Assembly: GCF_027563465.1 (NCBI RefSeq)
Contig: NZ_JAPFQA010000020.1
Span: 1-64,000, forward strand
Direction: 5' to 3'
DNA: 64,000 nt
Origin: Mesorhizobium qingshengii
GTDB taxonomy: Bacteria > Pseudomonadota > Alphaproteobacteria > Rhizobiales > Rhizobiaceae
This document shows positions 33,052 through 43,516 of the stretch, one piece after another. The translations under genes were made by a program, and so were the position numbers. How positions within the stretch are numbered: the first letter of the stretch is position 1; each line of letters opens with the position of its first letter. The notes beneath the pieces are model-generated. The model had not been told where the DNA came from and made no database searches. It worked only from the letters and a program-made list of their open reading frames with translations.

Positions 33052-34071
33052 ATGCGACGCTCGATCACAAATGTATGGGACCTGGCGAGGGAAAGCGCTG
33101 TCGGCTTCGTCAACGACAATGCTCTCAGTCATGGCGCGGCAATGGCTTTTTATGCCGCCACCTCCCTGGCCCCAATTCTGCTGATTATGGTCGCCATTGC
33201 AGGTCTTGTCTTCGGTCGCGACGCTGCGCAGTTGGCATTGTCTGCTCAGATCTCGGGGCTGATGGGGCCAGAAAGCGCAAATCTCCTGCAGAGCGCGCTG
33301 CAGAGCGCCTCGAGCCGGTTATCCGGAACCTGGGCCGCAGCGATCGGGGTCGTCACGTTGCTGGTGGCCGCATCGGGCGTCTTTGGCGAAATGCAGCAAT
33401 CCCTGAACACGATCTGGAAGGTTGAGCCCCAGGGAAGTTCGTTGTCGCGTCTGGTCCGGGCCCGCGCAGCAAGTCTGGGTTTGGTCGCTGCGCTCGGTTT
33501 CATGTTGCTGGTGTCTCTCGTTGCAAGCGCAGCGATCGCGGCACTGGGGAACATCATCAATGCTCATCTTCCGTTCGGCACAATTATCCTCGGCATGATC
33601 AACGCGGTCATTTCGTTTGTGCTGATCTCGGCCATGTTCGCCGCAATCTACAAAGTCTTGCCCGATCGAACCCTGCAATGGCGGGACGTGGCGATTGGCG
33701 CTGTCATGACCGCAGCCCTGTTCACACTGGGGAAATCTCTTATCGGCTGGTACATCGGCACCAGTGCTGTCGCCTCCTCATATGGGGCGGCCAGTGGGCT
33801 GCTCGTCGTCCTCCTGTGGGTTTTCTATTCGTCTGAAATCTTTCTCCTCGGGGCCGAATTCACGCGCGCCTATTCTGTTCGACACGGCAGCAAGTCAGAC
33901 CTGAAAGCTCTGGTTCACAGTCCTTTGCCCGCAAAACACAACGCATTTCGCGCAGCGCAGAATTCCGGCTCCGCGGGCGTGATCACCCTGCTGGCAGTGG
34001 CGTGCGCGAGCGCAACGATGACCGCTCTTATGCTTGGTCTTCGGCGTTTCCAGGCCGGCAGGGATGGCTGA
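33052..34071 (+). CDS. YihY/UPF0761 inner-membrane protein
   Basis: A 339-residue YihY/BrkB-type protein with six membrane helices. Family blocks: SHGAAMAFYAATSLAPILLI near residue 25, GVFGEMQQSLNTIWKVEP near 110, VLPDRTLQWRDVAIGAVMTAALFTLGKSLIGWYI near 200 and GAASGLLVVLLWVFYSSEIFLLGAEFTRAY near 245, the last being the diagnostic stretch. Transport function is not established despite the old ribonuclease BN name. A TTG at 33028 is an alternative start. Confidence 0.9.
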   Translation: MRRSITNVWDLARESAVGFVNDNALSHGAAMAFYAATSLAPILLIMVAIAGLVFGRDAAQLALSAQISGLMGPESANLLQSALQSASSRLSGTWAAAIGVVTLLVAASGVFGEMQQSLNTIWKVEPQGSSLSRLVRARAASLGLVAALGFMLLVSLVASAAIAALGNIINAHLPFGTIILGMINAVISFVLISAMFAAIYKVLPDRTLQWRDVAIGAVMTAALFTLGKSLIGWYIGTSAVASSYGAASGLLVVLLWVFYSSEIFLLGAEFTRAYSVRHGSKSDLKALVHSPLPAKHNAFRAAQNSGSAGVITLLAVACASATMTALMLGLRRFQAGRDG

Positions 34072-34159
34072 CGTCGGCTGGTCTTGGAGGACGTCGCGGC
34101 TCATACCCTCGCGAAAGCCTGCCGCCCAAGCCGGTTAGGTGCTTGGCTTCGTCGGTCAT

Positions 34160-34288
34160 TTACATTTCAATCAAAGCGTAGGCCACGCCAAAGATGCCGG
34201 TCATCAGGACGGCAAAGAATGCCCAGCCCCTCAACGCAGCCCGCACATCCTCCGGCTTGGCGCCATTCTGGTGGTCATCGTCATGCAT
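34160..34288 (-). CDS. Single-pass membrane peptide, 42 aa
   Basis: A 42-residue peptide: acidic/His start (MHDDDHQNGAKPEDV), one membrane helix (ALRGWAFFAVLMTGIFGVAYALI) and a very short tail. The RBS GAGGA lies before the ATG at 34288, which decides the start over the longer frame to 34510. Such peptides often are small subunits of respiratory complexes or regulators of membrane transporters; nothing in the context identifies a partner. Confidence 0.6.
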   Translation of the reverse strand: MHDDDHQNGAKPEDVRAALRGWAFFAVLMTGIFGVAYALIEM

Positions 34289-34361
34289 GATCAGATCCTC
34301 GTTGGTCGGTCTCATTCGGTACAAGATCAGGCCCGTCAACAACTCTGCCGACGGGGCGTCT

Positions 34362-34479
34362 TGTGAGGGCAGCAGCCAACGGAACGGTTGTCTGCCCGCC
34401 TTCACAGCCTTTGGGATAGTCGAGCGCTCAGGCCGCTGACGGACCCGGGTCGTCGAACCCGGCGTTGAAAGCCGCCATG
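34362..34479 (+). repeat. Repeat R1, copy 2
   Basis: Gap-free match to 21224-21341. The first 59 bases are the tail of a DUF488 gene (VRAAANGTVVCPPSQPLG then stop) with no upstream gene body; the rest is the 3' end of the intact rnk-like gene on the minus strand. Confidence 0.85.
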
Positions 34480-34991
34480 GCCTTGTCATCCGCTTTGTCC
34501 TGCAGCTCATCCGAACGATGGACGACGCGCAGAATTGGTCCCCCCGGCCGCAACGAGTCCTGCGCAGCGCCTTCCGTCAGCTTCAATCTCTCGCGCCTTG
34601 CGGCTTCTGGCTGATAGACCACTTCCTGCACGGTCAGCGTCTCGACGCCGCCGTCCGCAGCTGGAATGGACATGGACTGACCTTCGGCCAGACCCAGCAG
34701 CGCCACGCCGCGCGGATTGGTGATGGGCAAAAGCATGCCAACCAGACCGCGCATCTCGTCATGTGCGACGATGCGGGTTTCGGCTGGGCCGTTGTTTACG
34801 CGATAGGCGACGCGGCTGCTCAGCGTCACGACGGTTGCGGGGATGTCTTCGCGAAACACCACAACCGCGCTCGAGATCTTCCGTCGAAGGATAGCCGAGA
34901 AGGTTTCATCGCGGGCGGGATGGCGCTCCCGCATCACCTCAAGAATTGTATAGTCCTTGGTGGTCAGTTGGCAGCTGTCGATAGGGGGCAT
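34428..34991 (-). CDS. Rnk/GreA-type regulator, paralog 2
   Basis: A 187-residue paralog of the protein at 29202-29753: CQLTTKDYTILEVMRERHPARDETF, FREDIPATVVTLSSRVAYRVNNGPAETRIVAHDEMRGLVG, PITNPRGVALLGLAEGQSM, and a tail ending NAGFDDPGPSAA. The C-terminal GreA-like domain binds the RNA polymerase secondary channel region in relatives, but the two acidic residues of the Gre coiled-coil tip are absent because that domain is replaced by a short helix. GGAG precedes the ATG at 34991. Its 3' end lies inside repeat R1. Confidence 0.8.
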   Translation of the reverse strand: MPPIDSCQLTTKDYTILEVMRERHPARDETFSAILRRKISSAVVVFREDIPATVVTLSSRVAYRVNNGPAETRIVAHDEMRGLVGMLLPITNPRGVALLGLAEGQSMSIPAADGGVETLTVQEVVYQPEAARRERLKLTEGAAQDSLRPGGPILRVVHRSDELQDKADDKAMAAFNAGFDDPGPSAA

Positions 34992-35152
34992 GGTGCGTCT
35001 CCAGCCGGGCCCGCGCAAGGGATCCGGCGTCAAGCGGTTGATCGGATGTGGAAGGCAACCCCTGTGCCGGACCAGATAGGCCGGCGCAGGGGGTCAGACT
35101 CCCACGATCAGGCCGCCTGCGTGATTGAGGAGACGGATCGAAATGCCCATGT

Positions 35153-35629
35153 CTAGACGCCCGCCGCGATCGTCGCAGACGCGGGTCCGTGCCGATCGGT
35201 GCCGTCGCCTTGCGAAGCGGGCTGGGCCACGGCAAGCACCGACAGTTCGTGCCGGCGTCCGTCGCGGGCGGTCCACATGATCGATTGTCCGGCCGAGAGA
35301 CCGATCAGGGCCGTGCCAATCGGCGTGAGGATTGAAACCTTGCCCTCAGCGATGTCCGCATCGGCTGGATATACCAGCGTCACTGTTTTCGCATTGCCAG
35401 TATCGGGCTTGAACGTCACCGTCGAACCCATCCGGACGGTGCCGTCGGAAACCCAACCATCGGCGACGATGCGTGCGCGCTCAAGTTCGGCGAGCAGTTC
35501 ATCGGACGCCTCCGGGTTGCGTGTCGCCACAGTGCTCGCAAGCACCGACAGACGCGCATGGTCCGACTGCGAGATGCGGATGTTCGGCTTACGCCGGGTT
35601 TTCGTGTTGGTTTGCATTTGAACACTCAT
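35153..35629 (-). CDS. rnk: Nucleoside diphosphate kinase regulator-like (Rnk)
   Basis: A 158-residue Rnk-type protein. The N-terminal part (RISQSDHARLSVLASTV, DELLAELERARIV) and the C-terminal Gre-like domain (VRMGSTVTFKP, VTLVYPADADIAEGKVSILTPIGTALIGLSAGQSIMW) follow the Escherichia coli Rnk order. This is the most canonical of the three paralogs in the window. It lies 161 bases upstream of paralog 2 on the same strand. Both sit inside the block bounded by repeats R1 and R2. Confidence 0.82.
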   Translation of the reverse strand: MSVQMQTNTKTRRKPNIRISQSDHARLSVLASTVATRNPEASDELLAELERARIVADGWVSDGTVRMGSTVTFKPDTGNAKTVTLVYPADADIAEGKVSILTPIGTALIGLSAGQSIMWTARDGRRHELSVLAVAQPASQGDGTDRHGPASATIAAGV

Positions 35630-36086
35630 GCTTTGCCCACACCAGCCGCCCGCCAAGGGCGCCGGAACTGAGCCAATTCCTGAAATCTTGATAATAACCG
35701 CGATATCGCCGAGGCTGTGCAGCCGTGCGGATCATCCGATGTTGATGTAAGTCATGCCCCGCGGCTCGGGGCGCGCATAGCAGCCGAGCCGGGGGTTACG
35801 ATCCCGCGATCGGGCAAACCCGGAAAAGAAAATCACGACGGATTTTGGCTGCGCTGTTCATACAGTCATAGTTGGTGAAGCAATCCTGGAAGTCAAGGCC
35901 GACGATGGCAGGCGCGGCTGCAAGACCACCTGCTCTTTGCATTGCCAGGGCGGCACTTGCCGTATTGAGGAGCTGGCGCCTAGGATGGCCCTTCCGCACA
36001 AGCGAGACCATCGTCAACTGGATCACGACCCAAGATCTGCCGAAGGGCTACGCTGATGATCTCACGGGCGAGGAACAGGAGCTGCC
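35630..36086. other. Intergenic stretch with repeat R2
   Basis: Contains R2 copy 2 (35828-35899) and, just before it, a stretch (35784-35824) resembling 29844-29884 upstream of rnk paralog 1. An open frame at 35872-36090 has no recognised motif. No promoter element for the stress protein was identified. Confidence 0.5.
35828..35899 (+). repeat. Repeat R2, copy 2
   Basis: Gap-free 72-bp match to 21341-21412 with about four mismatches, located about 200 bp upstream of the rnk start codon. Confidence 0.85.
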
Positions 36087-36944
36087 ATGAAAATCCTTGC
36101 GGCGACAGATTTTTCCACCCGCTCACAGCGGGCAGTGCGGCGGGCCGGTCTTTTGGCTCGGCAGGTTGCCGCGCAACTCACACTCGTCCATGTCGTCGAC
36201 GACGACCAACCCTCGGCGATCGTTGAACTCGAAAGCCGTGAAGCTCGGAGATATCTTGAGGAGCAAACGATCTCCATGGCTGAACTGCAGGGACTGCGGT
36301 GTGATGCCGTGGTTGTCGCCGGCGATCCGTTCGACGGCCTTTTGAAGGCGGCCGAGGCGCGTTCGATCGATCTCATTGTCATGGGCGCGCACAGAAAGCA
36401 GTTGCTCCGCGATATTTTTGTCGGGACAACGATCGAACGGGTGATCCGTACAGGACCGTGCCCGGTGCTGATGGTGAATGCAGACGCAAAGCATGCATAC
36501 AGAAAGGTGATGGCCGCTGTCGACATGTCCGAGCCCTCCGCCCGTGCAATCAGGACGGCGAGGGAAGTTGGGCTGATCGGCGATGCCAACCTTTGGCTGG
36601 TCCATGGTTTCGATGCGTTCGCCAAGGGAAAAATGTCAAATGCTGGAATAGGCAAGGACGAGATCGCGCGCTACGTGGCATTAGAACGCTTGCAGGTGGG
36701 CAGGGACCTGGTCGCGTTTCTGGAAGCAAATGATTTTGGCGTCGACAAATGGTCGCTGCGTGTCAAGGAAGCGGGCCCTGTCGACGCGATCATGGAGGCG
36801 ATCAAGGAGGTTGCGCCAGATCTGCTGGTGATCGGAACGCATGGCCGTACGGGTCTCATCAAGGTGCTGCTGGGAAGCGTGACTGAAAGCATTCTGCGAT
36901 CGGTCGACGTGGATGTTCTAGCGGTGCCGCCTGTCCGAAGTTGA
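36087..36944 (+). CDS. Universal stress protein with two Usp domains
   Basis: A 285-residue tandem UspA protein. Each half begins with the fold's first strand (KILAATDFSTRSQRAVRRA and YRKVMAAVDMSEPSARAI) and ends with the nucleotide-binding loop: DLIVMGAHRKQLLRDIFVGTTIERVIR in the first and DLLVIGTHGRTGLIKVLLGSVTESILRS in the second. Only the second has the canonical G-x2-G-x9-G-(S/T) ATP signature, so the halves may differ in ATP binding. RBS AGGAG. It is convergent with mrpG, six bases apart. Confidence 0.92.
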   Translation: MKILAATDFSTRSQRAVRRAGLLARQVAAQLTLVHVVDDDQPSAIVELESREARRYLEEQTISMAELQGLRCDAVVVAGDPFDGLLKAAEARSIDLIVMGAHRKQLLRDIFVGTTIERVIRTGPCPVLMVNADAKHAYRKVMAAVDMSEPSARAIRTAREVGLIGDANLWLVHGFDAFAKGKMSNAGIGKDEIARYVALERLQVGRDLVAFLEANDFGVDKWSLRVKEAGPVDAIMEAIKEVAPDLLVIGTHGRTGLIKVLLGSVTESILRSVDVDVLAVPPVRS

Positions 36945-36950
36945 TCGAGG

Positions 36951-37340
36951 CTATGTGTTGGATGATCGTCGTCTTTCGTTCCGGGATTCCGCAGCCGCCT
37001 CGAATGGCGGGACGCCGTCGTTGCCCTCGCTGCGGTCCCGGTAAAGCGCCGCGCGCGCCAGAAGCATAAGCGAGACCGGCGTCGTGACCGTCACGAACAG
37101 TGCGATCAGTATCTCGTGCAGGACAGGTTTCGACTGAAGCACGGAATGAAAGATCATCGAGGCGATCAGAACACCGCCCGTGCCCCAGGTGGTCCCCAGC
37201 GTCGGCGCATGTATTCGTTCGTAGAAGCTCCTGAACCGCAGGAGCCCGACCGAGCCGAGCAGGGTCAGCGTCGATCCCAGGATCAGGAAGAACCCCGTGA
37301 GCAGAGCCGCCCAGACCGGCAGATCAGCGGCATGGGTCAT
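36951..37340 (-). CDS. mrpG: Mrp antiporter subunit G
   Basis: A 129-residue subunit with three membrane helices and the MnhG/PhaG blocks TGFFLILGSTLTLLGSVGLLRF, FYERIHAPTLGTTWGTGGVLIASM and LIALFVTVTTPVSLMLLARAAL, followed by a polar tail. It is the last gene of the mrp operon; its start overlaps the mrpF stop (ATGA). Mrp complexes exchange Na+ or K+ for protons across the inner membrane and need all subunits. Confidence 0.93.
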   Translation of the reverse strand: MTHAADLPVWAALLTGFFLILGSTLTLLGSVGLLRFRSFYERIHAPTLGTTWGTGGVLIASMIFHSVLQSKPVLHEILIALFVTVTTPVSLMLLARAALYRDRSEGNDGVPPFEAAAESRNERRRSSNT

Positions 37341-37618
37341 TCGATCACCTCGCCGCGCATGAGGAATTTCGCCAGCGCCGCGGTCGAGACGAAGCCGAGA
37401 AGCGCGACCACCAGGGCAGCCTCGAAATAGACGGTGCTGCCGGCACGGATGCCGAAGGTCAGCAGGAGGAGCATGGCGCCGACATAGAGCGCATCGGAGC
37501 TCAGAATCCGGTCTTGGGCGCGCGGCCCTCGAACGAGGCGCAGCAGAGCGCATGCCATGGCGGCCAGCAGAAGCAATTGGGCGATGGTGACGGACCAGGC
37601 GATTATGACGCCACTCAT
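37337..37618 (-). CDS. mrpF: Mrp antiporter subunit F
   Basis: A 93-residue three-helix subunit with the MnhF pattern LRLVRGPRAQDRILSSDALYVGAMLLLLTFGIRAGSTVYFEAALVVALLGFVSTAALAKFL. Start overlaps the mrpE stop and its own stop overlaps the mrpG start, both as ATGA, so the three small subunits are tightly coupled. Confidence 0.93.
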   Translation of the reverse strand: MSGVIIAWSVTIAQLLLLAAMACALLRLVRGPRAQDRILSSDALYVGAMLLLLTFGIRAGSTVYFEAALVVALLGFVSTAALAKFLMRGEVIE

Positions 37619-38100
37619 TCGAAAATCTCCATCAGCCGCCGTTCGTAACGCCGCTTGATCAGCTCGATCCACGCCTGCTGGTCGATCAGGTCGAGAACAT
37701 GGATGCGAAGCATGCCGTTGCCGGCATGATATTCCACCCAAGCCGTGCCGGGCGTGCTGGTGATGATGCAGGCGAGCACGGCCAACGCAGTCCGGTCGCG
37801 CAGTTCGAGAGGGATCATCACGAAGCCGGATGTTCGCGCATGCCGCCTGCCTTGCAGGATGATGCCCGCCACGGCGATGTTGGAGCGCAGAATGTCGGCC
37901 AGGACGATCAGGGCCAGTGGCGGGATCATGTCCCAGCGTCGTATCCTTGGTTTGACGGGTTGCAACGCTGCCATCGCCAAGGACGCCGCAAGCGCGATTA
38001 TGCCGCCGAGAACCACCTGGCCGACGGACAGCCCATTGAGCAGGACCCACATCATCAGCAGCGACGCTGTCAGCAGCGGATAGGGCACAAGGGCGCTCAT
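37615..38100 (-). CDS. mrpE: Mrp antiporter subunit E
   Basis: A 161-residue MnhE subunit: two N-terminal membrane helices (PLLTASLLMMWVLLNGL, VVLGGIIALAASLAMAAL) and a cytoplasmic domain with PPLALIVLADILRSNIAVAGIIL, PLELRDRTALAVLACIITSTPGTAWVEY and LHVLDL-type end. The ATG at 38100 overlaps the mrpD stop by four bases; the longer frame reaching 38514 is a shadow of mrpD. Confidence 0.92.
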   Translation of the reverse strand: MSALVPYPLLTASLLMMWVLLNGLSVGQVVLGGIIALAASLAMAALQPVKPRIRRWDMIPPLALIVLADILRSNIAVAGIILQGRRHARTSGFVMIPLELRDRTALAVLACIITSTPGTAWVEYHAGNGMLRIHVLDLIDQQAWIELIKRRYERRLMEIFE

Positions 38101-39740
38101 TTGTCGCTCGGAGCGTTGGGGCCTGGTGTCGGTTGGGCGGACAGGACGTCTCGCACATAGCCCGATGGCGAATGCAGGGCCTGGGCGGTGGCTTCCATAT
38201 AGCGCATGATCTGTCCGCCCTGAACCGCGATCACCAGGCAGAGCGTCAGCAGGAAGGCTACTGGCGCGATCTCCAGGAGCAACACGCGCGGTACGGTGCC
38301 TTCGATCGGCGCCCAGAAAATCTGCATGCCGGCGCGCATCGTGGCGATCAGGGCGCACAGGCCGGAGAGGATCAGCAACGCGACCAGCACCCATGTCGAG
38401 CCCGCGACGACGACGCCGTCCGCCACCGGCTCGGGGCGCACCATTGCGGTCAGCAACGCGAACTTTCCGACAAATCCCGAAAGCGGTGGCAGGCCCGCGA
38501 GCAAGAGGCCGCATGCCGCGAAACAGATACCGAGAACGGCCAGCGTCCCGGGAATGGCAACGCCGACTTCCTCGTCCGCCACGTCCTCCTGCGTATCGTC
38601 GCTATAGGCTTCCATGGTCACCGACAGAACATTCGCGGCTGGGTCCTGCACGCGCTCGACGAGCTCGATCAGGAGAAAGAACGCACCGATCGTCAGGGTT
38701 GAACTGACCATGTAGAACAGGGCTCCGGCAGTGACCCTCGCGTCGGCCATGCCGATCGCCGCCAGCAGCGTGCCGGATGAGACCAGGATGCTGAAGCCGG
38801 CGAGCCGGCTCACCGCCTGCGACGCCAGCACGCCGATCGCGCCGAAGGCGATGGTGGCCATGCCGCCGAACAGCAGCCACGCGTCGCCAAAGCCCGCCGT
38901 GGCGCCGGCATCGACGCCGAAAAGCAGCAGGGAGAGCCGGAGGAGGACGTAGAAGCCGACTTTGGTCAGGATCACGAAGATCGCGGCCACCGGGGCCGCT
39001 GCCGCTGAATAGGCGCCCGGCAGCCAGAAGCCGAGCGGCCACATGCCCGCCTTGACCAGGAAGGCAATACCGAGGACGGCGGCGCCGGCTTCGAGCAGCA
39101 TCCGATCCTGCGCCGGCACCGCCGGGATTCGCTGCGCAAGGTCTGCCATGTTCAGCGTACCGGTCACCCCGTAGATCAGGCTGACCCCGATCAGAAACAG
39201 CGACGAAGCCGCGAGATTGACTGCAATATAGTGCAGGCCCGCCTTGACGCGGAGCGGTCCCGAGCCATGCAGCACGAGGCCATAGGAAGCGGCCAGAAGC
39301 ACCTCGAAGAAGACGAACAGGTTGAACAGGTCACCGGTAAGGAACGCCCCGTTCAGCCCCATCAGGAGAAGCTGGAAAAGCGTATGGAAATGCGGACCTG
39401 CCTTGTGCCAGCGCGCCAGCGAGAAGGCCAGGGAAGCTAGCGCCAGGACACTGGTCAGGACCAGCATGAGGGCAGATAGCCTGTCGAGCACGAGCACGAT
39501 GCCGAACGGCGCCGGCCAATTGCCGAGCAGGTAGACGCTGTTGGTTGCTGCGCCGGACGAGGCGGTGGCATTGTCAGCGGAGCCAAGCAGAGCGATGGCG
39601 ACGACCATCAGCGCAAGTGTCGACATGATGCTGATCACTGCCTTGATGACATGGCGACGCTCGTCCAGCAGCAGCAGAAACGCCCCTGCCGCCAGCGGCA
39701 GGACGATCGGCATGACAATGAGATGACCTGCCGCTTCCAT
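38097..39740 (-). CDS. mrpD: Mrp antiporter subunit D
   Basis: A 547-residue proton-translocating subunit related to NuoM/NuoN of complex I, with about 14 helices. Family segments are GAFLTGDLFNLFVFFEVLLAASYGLVLHG with the conserved glutamate, LLVKAGMWPLGFWLPGAYSAAAAPVAAIF with the conserved lysine (near 225), and the second-half SGTLLAAIGMA region. The ATG at 39740 overlaps the mrpC stop by one base, a termination-reinitiation layout. Confidence 0.94.
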   Translation of the reverse strand: MEAAGHLIVMPIVLPLAAGAFLLLLDERRHVIKAVISIMSTLALMVVAIALLGSADNATASSGAATNSVYLLGNWPAPFGIVLVLDRLSALMLVLTSVLALASLAFSLARWHKAGPHFHTLFQLLLMGLNGAFLTGDLFNLFVFFEVLLAASYGLVLHGSGPLRVKAGLHYIAVNLAASSLFLIGVSLIYGVTGTLNMADLAQRIPAVPAQDRMLLEAGAAVLGIAFLVKAGMWPLGFWLPGAYSAAAAPVAAIFVILTKVGFYVLLRLSLLLFGVDAGATAGFGDAWLLFGGMATIAFGAIGVLASQAVSRLAGFSILVSSGTLLAAIGMADARVTAGALFYMVSSTLTIGAFFLLIELVERVQDPAANVLSVTMEAYSDDTQEDVADEEVGVAIPGTLAVLGICFAACGLLLAGLPPLSGFVGKFALLTAMVRPEPVADGVVVAGSTWVLVALLILSGLCALIATMRAGMQIFWAPIEGTVPRVLLLEIAPVAFLLTLCLVIAVQGGQIMRYMEATAQALHSPSGYVRDVLSAQPTPGPNAPSDK

Positions 39741-40080
39741 CAATTGGGCTCCCTGCCGTCAACGTGATCGCTGCCCGTCAGGCCGCGTGAAACGAGCAGC
39801 ACCACGAGGAACAGGGCAGTTGTCGCGAAGCCGATGACGATCGCGGTCAAAACAAGCGCCTGTGGTATGGGGTCGGCGTGGTCCGCCGGGTTGAGCACAG
39901 CGCCGGCCTGGAGAACGGGGGGCGCATTCGCCCTAAGTCTGCCCATCGAGAAAATGAACAGGTTGACGCCATAGCCGATGAGCGACAGGCCGACGATGAC
40001 CTGAAAGGTCCGCGGCCGCAGCAACAGCCAAACGCCGGACCCCGTCAGCACGCCGATTGCGATGGCGACGATAAGCTCCA

Positions 40081-40081
<1 letters not shown>
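39740..40081 (-). CDS. mrpC: Mrp antiporter subunit C
   Basis: A 113-residue NuoK-like three-helix subunit: LIVAIAIGVLTGSGVWLLLR, FQVIVGLSLIGYGVNLFIFSMG and DPIPQALVLTAIVIGFATTALFLVVLL, the last with the conserved acidic/Gln region. It starts with GTG, which shares its first base with the mrpAB stop (TAGTG). Position between AB and D is the standard Mrp gene order. Confidence 0.93.
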
Positions 40082-42999
<2,918 letters not shown>

Positions 43000-43044
43000 T
43001 TATTGCCGCCCAATGTCATCGGAGACAGCCCTTGCTCTGCCCAT
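43000..43044 (-). CDS. Possible 14-aa leader peptide of the mrp operon
   Basis: MGRARAVSDDIGRQ and stop TAA, followed with no spacing by the mrpAB ATG. AGGGAG lies at good distance before its own ATG, while mrpAB has no clear site of its own. This suggests that mrpAB is reached by ribosomes that finish the short ORF. It could equally be a spurious in-frame stop upstream of a mis-chosen start. Confidence 0.4.
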   Translation of the reverse strand: MGRARAVSDDIGRQ

Positions 43045-43516
43045 TATGGTTCTCCCTTGACATTGAGCAAGGCATTGATTTGGCCAGTTCCTCCAGCCAA
43101 CGCCGCGCTCCCCTCACTGTGCCGTGCAGGGGAACCGCCCGCAGACGCTGCGAGAAGGCGGCGTGCCGGCTCCCGGCATGCCGTCAGCGAAGCACCTGCC
43201 GCCAGATGTTCTCCACTCCGCTTGACGCAGGCCTGGCCGCGGCGCGCCTTGGACAAGGTGCCAGCACCGGCGCTCCCGCGGCCCTGTTTACCCCGGTCCC
43301 GCCCGAGCTTTTCCGCCAGTCCGAGAAGGACGACGTCACGTCGTTGTCGACGACGAAAGGCAGCGAACAGGGTCGACTTGTGCCGAAACGCGAATGTGAG
43401 ATGGGGTCACGATCAGTTGATCGAAGGAATTGGACTTGCCGTCCCTTCAGGTGACGACGATCATCATCATCGCCGCTGGCCATCGAAGGTTCAAAAGCCG
43501 TCGGTAGGAGACTATC
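43045..43516. other. Divergent promoter region, no supported gene
   Basis: The stretch lies between the mrp operon (minus) and the amidohydrolase gene (plus). Open frames are shadows without motifs, and no conserved element was recognised. It probably holds both promoters. Confidence 0.5.

Noticed and set aside
33611..33620. TTTCGTTTG match to the right half of the bipartite element
   Set aside because: It lies inside the YihY coding region and has no left half at the 13-bp spacing.
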